From the NCBI GenBank assembly GCA_035353175.1, contig DAOPZC010000008.1:1-64000 (forward strand): a DNA stretch of 64,000 nt, read 5' to 3'. The DNA comes from DAOPZC01 sp035353175. GTDB taxonomy: Bacteria > Verrucomicrobiota > Kiritimatiellia > RFP12 > UBA1067. The position numbers were made by a program, and so were the translations under genes. Under the pieces are notes generated by a model, which was not told the origin of the DNA, did no database searches, and saw only the letters and a program-made list of their open reading frames with translations. Positions 57,911-64,000 of this stretch are shown one piece after another (position 1 is the first letter of the stretch; every line of letters begins with the position of its first letter).

Positions 57911-57975
57911 TTCGCAAAATCGAGGGCCAAGTTCGCGTTATCGAGGTTGCGTGCAGGAAATGGAACGCTTATAGT
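57911..57975 (+). promoter_or_regulatory. 21-bp direct-repeat operator and promoter, module F
   Basis: Repeat 1 TTCGCAAAATCGAG at 57911 (matches the family consensus exactly) and repeat 2 TTCGCGTTATCGAG at 57932. The -35 is TTGCGT (57947-57952) and the -10 is TATAGT (57970-57975). It drives the 58012 onward operon. Confidence 0.86.
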
Positions 57976-58011
57976 GACCTCAACATTGTGAGGCAATAAA
58001 TGGGGGGAACC

Positions 58012-60267
58012 ATGGGTAAGAAATGGGGTCTGTTTCTGTGCGCGTTTCTGGCGGCATCCGGAACTTTTGCCGACGCAGCGTCGAAACATGTGAACACCGT
58101 GAGCGGGGTGACGAACGCCGCGCCAAAGGGCTATGTGCCGCCGCTGGTGAGCAACGGCAGCCTCTGTATGCTGATCGACTATCTTGGCGGCCAGGCGCAG
58201 ACGCACTATGTGAATATGACGCCGACGATCTTTTGGGAAGGGCGGCGCTACGGGCCGCCGAAAGACCAGCTCATCCCCTTCGGGCGTTTTGAGACCGATG
58301 TTTTCGCCGACGGCCAGAAGCAGCCGCTCCCGGCGAAGTGGTCGCAGACACTCGACACGCGTTCGGCCCTCGTGAGTTGCCGCAACGAGTATGAGGGCGG
58401 ACTGACGGTCGAGACCGAGGCATTCTGCCCGTTCGCCGGGGACCTGGTCGTGGTGCGCAAGCGCGTCTCCTCGTCGAACCCCGCGCTGCGTACGGCGCGC
58501 CTGACCTTCACCTACCGCTTTATGCCGCCGGGCAATGAGAACAAGCCGCCGCGGCGTGTGACTTGCACCTCCGCTTGGAACGCGGTCGCCAAGTGCGCGG
58601 AGTTCCGCTTCCAGGCGGACGCCCAGCGTCCGTGCGAGGGCCTGGTCGCTGCCTTCGCGGACCGGCCCGTGAACGCTTCCGTCGACCGGCAGGTCGCCGC
58701 GTTGACGGCGGACCTCGCACTCGGCGGCCAGCCAGCCGAGGTGACTTTCTGTCTGCTTTTCGCCGATTCGCTGGATGGCAAAGACTACGCCGCGCGCGCG
58801 GCGAAGCTGCAGGCCCGGGTGCTGCAGGATGGCTACAACGGGCTTTTTGCCGAGCACCAAAAGGCGTGGGGCGCATACTGGAACGAGTCGTACGTGCGCC
58901 TGCCGGACACGAAGCTGGAGCGGGCCTACTGCACGGCGCAGTACCACCTGCGGGCCAACGCGACCAAGTGGTCGTTTCCGGTCGGCATTTTCAACACCCA
59001 CTGGGCCGGCCGGTTTTTCGGCTGGGACGAGATGTTCTGCTACCAGGCGCTGGTCAGCAGCAACCACCGCGACATCGCCCGGCGCGGGCCGGAGTTCCGC
59101 CAGGCGGGACTGAAAGTCGCCCTCGACCGTGTGGCGCACTACGGCAAGCCGGGCCTGTTCGGCGCGCGCTTCCCATGGGAGACGATGGAGGACACGACTG
59201 AGGCCGCGCCGCCGGGCTTCTGGATGGATCACGTTTTCCACATGTCGAACATCGCCTTGGCCGCCTGGTTCCAGTACCTTTACACGGATGACCTGGCGTA
59301 TCTCCAGAAGACGGGTTACCCCGTGATCAAGGAGTGCGCGCGCTTCTTCCTCGCCAACATGGTCTACGAGTTGCCGGACGGGCGCGTGGTCATCGGCAAG
59401 TGCACGGATCTGGAGCGGCTCGGGCCGGCGAAGTTCAACCCCTTCATGACGTCGTGCGGCGCGATCTACACGCTGGAGGCGGGCGCCCGCGCGGCGCAGC
59501 TGCTCCAGGCGGACGAGGCGGAGGCCGCGGACTGGAAGCGCGCGGCTGCGAAGCTGCGCGAGTCGCTGCCGGCCGAGGGAGACCGCTACGTGCCGTACGC
59601 CGGCTGCAAGGACGAGAGCGTGGCGACCTTGGGCGGCCTCTTCCCTTACCCGATCTTCGACGAGGCCGAGCCGCGCCAGCGCGAGGCGGTCTACCACTAT
59701 CTGAAGAACGGCCGGGCCTTCGGCAACATGTACCAGATGGGCACCTCGGTGTGCGCGTGGTATTTGGGCTGGATGGCCGCCGCGCTGGCTGGGCTGGGCG
59801 ACAAGGATGAGCCCGTCAAGATGCTGGACGAGGCTGCGGACGGAGCTGGGTGTTTCGGCGAGATGTTCGAGATTAATGAGGAGAAGGTCTCGCGCACGCC
59901 GTGGTTCTCGACCGCCTCGGGCAACGTTGTGTACGCGCTGAACCAGATGCTGGTGCAGAACCGCGCGGACGGCATGATCCGGCTCGCGCAGGGCGTGCCC
60001 GCGGCCTGGAAGGATTACGCGTTCAAGCTCGCCTGCCACGGCGACTTGTCAGTCGAGGTTGACGTGAAGGGCGGGAAGCTCGCGCGCCTGGCGCTGTTGC
60101 CGGGCGACGCCGCGCGCGAGCAGCGGCGGACGCTGTCCCTGCCTGCTGGGCTCCTCGACGGCGTGTCGCTCGATCCGTCGCTTGGCGCAAGCGTGTCCGA
60201 CCAGGGACCGAACAAGCGGATTGAGGTCCGTTTCAAAGGCCCGGCCGAGATGGTGCGCGGCAACTGA
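58012..60267 (+). CDS. secreted (alpha/alpha)6-barrel glycosidase, GH65/GH95-like
   Basis: A 751-aa protein with signal peptide MGKKWGLFLCAFLAASGTFA. An N-terminal beta-sandwich (about 30-270; PPLVSNGSLCMLIDYLGG, YEGGLTVETEAFCPF) is followed by a helical barrel (WNESYVRLPDTKLERAYCTAQYHLRAN, HWAGRFFGWDEMFCYQALVSSNHRDIA, WMDHVFHMSNIALAAWFQYLYTDDL) and a small C-terminal beta domain. The DE of GWDEMF and the Glu of WNES are candidate acids. This is the fold of GH65, GH95 and GH37-like enzymes; fucosidase or disaccharide phosphorylase/hydrolase activity cannot be separated here. GGGGGG precedes ATG 58012; an earlier in-frame ATG at 58000 is less likely. Confidence 0.75.
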   Translation: MGKKWGLFLCAFLAASGTFADAASKHVNTVSGVTNAAPKGYVPPLVSNGSLCMLIDYLGGQAQTHYVNMTPTIFWEGRRYGPPKDQLIPFGRFETDVFADGQKQPLPAKWSQTLDTRSALVSCRNEYEGGLTVETEAFCPFAGDLVVVRKRVSSSNPALRTARLTFTYRFMPPGNENKPPRRVTCTSAWNAVAKCAEFRFQADAQRPCEGLVAAFADRPVNASVDRQVAALTADLALGGQPAEVTFCLLFADSLDGKDYAARAAKLQARVLQDGYNGLFAEHQKAWGAYWNESYVRLPDTKLERAYCTAQYHLRANATKWSFPVGIFNTHWAGRFFGWDEMFCYQALVSSNHRDIARRGPEFRQAGLKVALDRVAHYGKPGLFGARFPWETMEDTTEAAPPGFWMDHVFHMSNIALAAWFQYLYTDDLAYLQKTGYPVIKECARFFLANMVYELPDGRVVIGKCTDLERLGPAKFNPFMTSCGAIYTLEAGARAAQLLQADEAEAADWKRAAAKLRESLPAEGDRYVPYAGCKDESVATLGGLFPYPIFDEAEPRQREAVYHYLKNGRAFGNMYQMGTSVCAWYLGWMAAALAGLGDKDEPVKMLDEAADGAGCFGEMFEINEEKVSRTPWFSTASGNVVYALNQMLVQNRADGMIRLAQGVPAAWKDYAFKLACHGDLSVEVDVKGGKLARLALLPGDAAREQRRTLSLPAGLLDGVSLDPSLGASVSDQGPNKRIEVRFKGPAEMVRGN

Positions 60268-60357
60268 GCACGGGGTGGGTGCGCCTGTTTTTGGATTGTG
60301 ATTCCTTCCTCAATCCTGTAATTGTTTCTCCGTGGCCTATCTCAATTGGGGGACGTT

Positions 60358-61572
60358 ATGCGGAAAAGCGTGATGCTGCTGGCTGTGGTCGGGGTCTGTT
60401 CGTTCGGCTTCGGGGCGGAGGCGTGGGCGCCCCAGAAGGCGAGCGAGCGGGACCACATGGGGCGCAAACTCGAGGTCTTCACCAACGGCGTGCGCGAGGC
60501 CTGGGGCTACGCGAAGCCGCAGACGGACACCTGCTTCGTGCTGCATCCGAAGCAGGAGCGGAAGGATGCGCCGCTCTACGTGGTGCTGCACTCGGCCGGC
60601 CACGACGTCAACTCCTGCCTGCAGTGCACGCTGACGCCCGGCAACCACGACATCTACCATGCGCCCGAGGACTTTTTCGCGCTCTACCTCGACTGCCGGG
60701 CTAACAAGGGCGACTGGTGGTGGGGCATTGAGAGCTACAAGGGACCCGAGGTTGGCCCCACGGAGAAGCGGGTGATGGATACGGTGCAGTGGGTGATCGA
60801 AACCTACGGCATCGATGCGAACCGCGTCTACCTGTGCGGCAACTCCATGGGCGGCAGCGGCACGCTGGGCATCGGCATGCACCACGGCGACGTGTTCGCG
60901 GCGATCAAGGCCAACGTGCCGGCGCGCGTCGAGCACGTCTCGAGCCGCATGGGCTTCCCGCCGTACGCGCCGCTGCCCGCGGGCACGGTGCTGCCCGAGC
61001 CGCCGGTCTGCGTCGACTACTCCGCGCCAAACGACTCGTGGTCGACCAACCACGAGGCCTTCGTCTCCGCGATGAACACGCGCAAGTATGCGCTCTACTT
61101 CTACTGGGGGCCGTTCGGCCACGCCAACAACAACGCGAAGATCCTGGCGGTCAACGACCTCGTGCACTCGTTCGACTGGCTGGGCGTGAAGAAGAACGAG
61201 CTCTATCCGGTCTTCACCGACGCCTCGGCGAACGATCCGCTGCCTTGGCCCGCCAACCTGTCCGACAAGAAGCCGGGACAGGTCAACGCCTTCTTCCGCT
61301 GGAAGACGCTGGCGGACACGCGCAGGAAGGCCGAGGTCTCGCTCTTCCTGGTGACGCCGGACACGCTCAAGACCACCTTTGCGATCCCGTCCGAGGCGAC
61401 GGCCAGCGTGAGCCTGCGGCGCCTGCAGAACTTGCGCGTGAAGCCGGGCGAGGCCGTGCGCTGGAGCTTCGGCGCGGCCAAGGGCGAGGTCAAGGCCGAC
61501 GCCGAGGGCGTGGTGACGGTGCCGGGCCTGAAGATCACGGCCAAGCCGGTCACGCTGACGGTCGGCAGGTAG
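60358..61572 (+). CDS. secreted alpha/beta-hydrolase esterase
   Basis: A 404-aa protein with signal peptide MRKSVMLLAVVGVCSFGFGAEA. The core reads APLYVVLHSAGHD (oxyanion region), then YGIDANRVYLCGNSMGGSGTLGIG with nucleophile Ser163, and a His in GPFGHANNN. This resembles feruloyl/acetyl-xylan esterase-type or PHB-depolymerase-like hydrolases. The C-terminal 110 residues form a beta-rich extension (FFRWKTLADTRRKAEVSLFLV...VRWSFG). GGGGGA precedes the ATG at 60358. It probably belongs to the module F operon and would remove ester groups from the glycan attacked by the upstream glycosidase. Confidence 0.82.
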   Translation: MRKSVMLLAVVGVCSFGFGAEAWAPQKASERDHMGRKLEVFTNGVREAWGYAKPQTDTCFVLHPKQERKDAPLYVVLHSAGHDVNSCLQCTLTPGNHDIYHAPEDFFALYLDCRANKGDWWWGIESYKGPEVGPTEKRVMDTVQWVIETYGIDANRVYLCGNSMGGSGTLGIGMHHGDVFAAIKANVPARVEHVSSRMGFPPYAPLPAGTVLPEPPVCVDYSAPNDSWSTNHEAFVSAMNTRKYALYFYWGPFGHANNNAKILAVNDLVHSFDWLGVKKNELYPVFTDASANDPLPWPANLSDKKPGQVNAFFRWKTLADTRRKAEVSLFLVTPDTLKTTFAIPSEATASVSLRRLQNLRVKPGEAVRWSFGAAKGEVKADAEGVVTVPGLKITAKPVTLTVGR

Positions 61573-61595
61573 GAAGTCAGGACCGGACATTCACT

Positions 61596-61632
61596 TCAAC
61601 GTTGAGAGTTGAGCGTTCAGCGTTGAACGTTC
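61596..61632. repeat. iterated GTTGA/GTTCA intergenic repeat
   Basis: Six 7-8-nt units of the form CGTTGA or CGTTCA occur in a row between the esterase and the SGNH gene. It is the third such short-word element in the window, with a different word from those at 42755 and 43803. Confidence 0.5.
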
Positions 61633-61661
61633 ATGGGTCTTAGAATAAGGAAGTCACGACG

Positions 61662-63023
61662 ATGCGAACTGGAATCGGGGCACTGGTGTCTGTGTTGGCG
61701 GCAATGGCGCTGGGCGTGTCCGCGGCGGACAATCCGACGGCGGTTTATATCCAGCGCACGATGAAGGCGCTGGAGGAGTCGACGGCCGCGCGTCCGGCAC
61801 ACGTGCGGGTGCTGTTCTACGGGCAGTCGATCACGGCGCAGGCCTGGACGCAGACGGTGCAGAAGCAGCTGCAGGCGCGCTACCCGACGGTGAAGTTCGA
61901 GTTCCGCAACGCGGCCATCGGCGGCTACACCTCGGAGGTGCTGATCCGCACGGCCGACCACGACCTCTATCCTTGGTATCCCGACCTGCTGTTCTTCCAC
62001 GTCTACGGGCCGACCGACAAGTACGAGGAGATCGTCCGGCGCGTGCGCGAGCGGACCTCGGCCGAGATCGTGCTCTGGACGAGCCACCTCAGCGCGAACG
62101 AGAAACCCGACGAGTTGCTGAAACAGTATGACGCTCGGACGCTCAAGATCCTTGAGGTGGCGGACATGTACCACACGCTCAAGATCGACCTGCGTAAGAA
62201 GTGGTGCGACTATCTGGTCGCGAACAACCTCGCCGTGACGAACCTCCTCGCGGACACGGTCCACCTCAAGCCCGCGGGCTGCGACGTCTACGCCAAGTTC
62301 GTCGGCGAAGAGCTGGTGCGCGTGCCGGGTGCGGGCGGCGATCCGGCCTCGTCGGGCTCGATCACGACGGTTCCGGCGGACGGCCCGGCGGTCAAGAAGG
62401 GCGCGGACGGCAGCCTGACGCTGACGTTCACGGGCAACCGCGTGGTGGCGGTCTCCGACGGCACCGGCGCGGCGGGGACGAAGGCCCGGGTGCTGCTCGA
62501 CGGCCAGCCGATGGACGGTGTGAGGGAGCTCTGGGCGATCACGCGGCCGAGCGTCGGGCCCGCCGGGATCTGGATGCCGGCGGTCAACAACATCGCGTTC
62601 GAGAAGCCGCCGGTCGAGGAGGAGTGGACGCTGACGTGCCTGCCCGACTCGACGCCGGACGGCAAGAAGATCCACTACAAGCTGTCGGGCAGCGTGACCG
62701 GCGAGGACGGCGAGGGCTGGAGCACCGAGCGGTTCGTCTCGCGCTCCGGACGTGCGGTCATCGAGCCGGGCGACTGGCGTGTGGCCTGGACGTTGGGCTA
62801 TAAGAAGGCGACGTTGCCCGAGGGCTTCAAGGTGACGTGGAAAGCTTATCCGATGTTTTGCAGAAAGTACGAGCCAAAGCCCGTCGACGCGCGCACGCTG
62901 TTGGTTCAGGGCTGCGCCAACAGGCCGCACACGCTGACGCTCGTGCCTGAAGGCGGCACGCTGGGGATCGCTGCGTTCGTGGTCTACGCGCCTGCCAAGC
63001 CGGGTGGAGTGATCGGTCAATAA
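61662..63023 (+). CDS. secreted SGNH-type hydrolase with GQS nucleophile motif
   Basis: A 453-aa protein with signal peptide MRTGIGALVSVLAAMALGVSA. Block I reads VLFYGQSITAQ, with Ser56 and Gln in place of the usual Asp of GDS. Block II is RNAAIGGYTSEVL and block V is DTVHLKPAGCDVY with the catalytic His. Block III (normally GxND) is not clear; FFHVYGPTDKYEE occupies that region. From about residue 220 a beta-rich C-terminal half follows (LTLTFTGNRVVAVSDGTG, GDWRVAWTLGYKKA) that may bind carbohydrate. The ATG follows AAGGAAG. Likely in the module F operon. Esterase activity is expected but the changed motifs make it less certain. Confidence 0.78.
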   Translation: MRTGIGALVSVLAAMALGVSAADNPTAVYIQRTMKALEESTAARPAHVRVLFYGQSITAQAWTQTVQKQLQARYPTVKFEFRNAAIGGYTSEVLIRTADHDLYPWYPDLLFFHVYGPTDKYEEIVRRVRERTSAEIVLWTSHLSANEKPDELLKQYDARTLKILEVADMYHTLKIDLRKKWCDYLVANNLAVTNLLADTVHLKPAGCDVYAKFVGEELVRVPGAGGDPASSGSITTVPADGPAVKKGADGSLTLTFTGNRVVAVSDGTGAAGTKARVLLDGQPMDGVRELWAITRPSVGPAGIWMPAVNNIAFEKPPVEEEWTLTCLPDSTPDGKKIHYKLSGSVTGEDGEGWSTERFVSRSGRAVIEPGDWRVAWTLGYKKATLPEGFKVTWKAYPMFCRKYEPKPVDARTLLVQGCANRPHTLTLVPEGGTLGIAAFVVYAPAKPGGVIGQ

Positions 63024-63078
63024 TTGTGGGAGAGGCGTGCATCTGCACGCCCGGTCTTGAGGATAATAGGGGGTTCAT

Positions 63079-64000
63079 ATGACGACGAAAATAATGTGGA
63101 ACTGGCTGTTGGCGGGTGTCGTGCTGTTGTCTGGTTTTTCGGCTTGCGCGCAGGCGTTGACGCTTAAAGACGGTGATGTCGAGGTCGCTGTCGACGGGAA
63201 AGGTAACCTGACGTCGCTCAGAAACGCGCGGACGGGGCACGAGTATGCGGCGGGACGGCCGCTGTGGCGGCTCTATTTCGACCGCAAGGACGGCGAGAAG
63301 GAAATTCCCGTGCTGGGCGCTGAGAATGTCCCCGAAGTCAAGCAGGAGGGCGGCCGGATCGTCCTGCGCTACGGCGCGCTCAAGGCTCGTGGAACGGAGC
63401 TGAAGATGCGGCTGACGCTGACAGTCCGCGTCGAGAGCGGGTTGGTGCGGTTTGGCTCTGAGGTCGCGAACGACGAGCCGCACACGGTCATCCGCGAGCT
63501 GCATTATCCCTTGGTGGGTGACTGCCGCCTGGAGGCGGGCGACAAATTGCTGACGACCTTCGCGGGCGGGCAGCTCTTCGCCGATCCGGTCAAGCGCATC
63601 GTCGCGGTCGGCAACAATCCGCCCTACATGGCGCCGTCGCAGTACTATCGGCAGATGGACCTCAAGTATCCGAGTCACACCTGGGGCAATTGCTTCGCGT
63701 TTGTCGGAGAAAAGCAGGGCCTGTATTTCGGCAGTCACGATCCGACCTTCCAGGACACGTGGCACGGGCTGCGGGTCTATCCGGACGCGTCGGGCGCGTT
63801 CACGGAGCTGGAGGCCGGGCTCTACAAGTACCCGAACTGCCTTGCGGGTCAGACGTGGGCGTGCGACGCCAATGTGATCGTTCCGTACTCGGGCAGCTGG
63901 CATCAGACCTCCAAGCTCTACCGGAAATGGGCGGACACGTGGTGGCATCAGCGGGAGGTGCCGCGTTGGGTGCGGTTGATGAAGGGTTGGCAGCGGGTCA
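63079..64000 (+). CDS. secreted DUF6259-type protein, truncated by the window end
   Basis: The ATG at 63079 follows AGGGGG (63068-63073), and the frame is open to the window end (307 residues). Signal peptide with a Cys (WLLAGVVLLSGFSACAQA) that could be a lipobox. The beta-sandwich domain is LTLKDGDVEVAVDGKGNLTSLRNARTG onward, with QGLYFGSHDP, VIVPYSGSWHQTSKLYRKWAD and VPRWVRLMKGWQ, which align with the gene at 40550 (GLYFGSHDP, LIQPYEGSWHVAARFYSGWA, VPAWARDASGW). The barrel half lies outside the window. It is the fourth gene downstream of module F. Confidence 0.8.
   Translation, partial: MTTKIMWNWLLAGVVLLSGFSACAQALTLKDGDVEVAVDGKGNLTSLRNARTGHEYAAGRPLWRLYFDRKDGEKEIPVLGAENVPEVKQEGGRIVLRYGALKARGTELKMRLTLTVRVESGLVRFGSEVANDEPHTVIRELHYPLVGDCRLEAGDKLLTTFAGGQLFADPVKRIVAVGNNPPYMAPSQYYRQMDLKYPSHTWGNCFAFVGEKQGLYFGSHDPTFQDTWHGLRVYPDASGAFTELEAGLYKYPNCLAGQTWACDANVIVPYSGSWHQTSKLYRKWADTWWHQREVPRWVRLMKGWQRV

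Noticed and set aside
56650..60039. Very long antisense open frame (over 1,100 codons) on the minus strand
   Set aside because: It is opposite the GH28-like and GH65/95-like genes, has Arg/His/Val-rich low-similarity sequence with no domain, and arises from high third-position GC on the coding strand.
60295..60330. Promoter upstream of the esterase gene (TTGTGA and TAATTG)
   Set aside because: The -10 lacks the final T and the gene is more simply read from module F.

Overview
The window is about 64 kb of GC-rich bacterial chromosome with 41 supported protein-coding genes (the last truncated by the window end) and no RNA gene, phage, IS element or CRISPR array that I can see. Most products are secreted enzymes with Sec or Tat signal peptides: clan GH-A glycosidases of several types, GH16, GH28, GH97, GH65/GH95-like, DUF6259-like, SGNH and alpha/beta-hydrolase esterases, a CE4-like deacetylase, parallel beta-helix proteins and Tat-exported Gfo/Idh/MocA oxidoreductases. 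There are also two regulators that fuse a LacI-type sensor to an AraC-type HTH. No SusC/SusD pair is present. This mix points to a polysaccharide-degrading member of the PVC superphylum (Kiritimatiellota, Lentisphaerota or Verrucomicrobiota-like); that placement is inference from gene content.

Layout. 167-18358: oxidoreductases, a GH39-like enzyme, a run of SGNH esterases, a large GH-A enzyme, a CE4-like protein, a P1-nuclease-like fusion protein and a beta-helix protein. 18502-29157: a different module, with an ICMT-like membrane methyltransferase, a receiver-kinase protein and a FadL-like outer-membrane channel on the minus strand, and on the plus strand a tightly overlapping operon of a ketoacyl synthase, two histidine kinases and an NtrC-type sigma-54 activator. 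29294-43785: glycosidase operons around the first XylR-like regulator. 43931-51222: an oxidoreductase, a Tag DNA glycosylase, then a GH97 enzyme joined to a ribose-type ABC sugar importer. 51251-64000: a GH39-like gene divergent from the second XylR-like regulator, then two more glycosidase/esterase operons.

The strongest new observation is a promoter module present six times (near 3788, 29185, 34287, 38476, 54225 and 57911). Each copy has two direct repeats of about TTCGCAAAATCGAG spaced exactly 21 bp (two helical turns), then a -35 element starting exactly 15 bp after the start of the second repeat, then a 17-bp spacer and a TATAGT-like -10. The six modules head six separate secreted-enzyme or surface-protein transcription units, so dispersed operons look like one regulon under an AraC-type activator. 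One copy lies in the divergent region beside the first XylR-like regulator. A seventh, related promoter with a different repeat (TGCGCAATAA, 23-bp period) lies between the third GH39-like gene and the second regulator.

The second notable system is the FadL/ketoacyl-synthase/two-component block. The fadL-like gene has a good sigma-54 promoter (GG-N10-GC) with inverted-repeat candidate enhancer sites upstream, and a sigma-54 activator is encoded in the divergent operon. The ketoacyl synthase has Asn where FabF-type enzymes carry their second catalytic His. Together these look like a dedicated circuit that senses or imports a hydrophobic compound.
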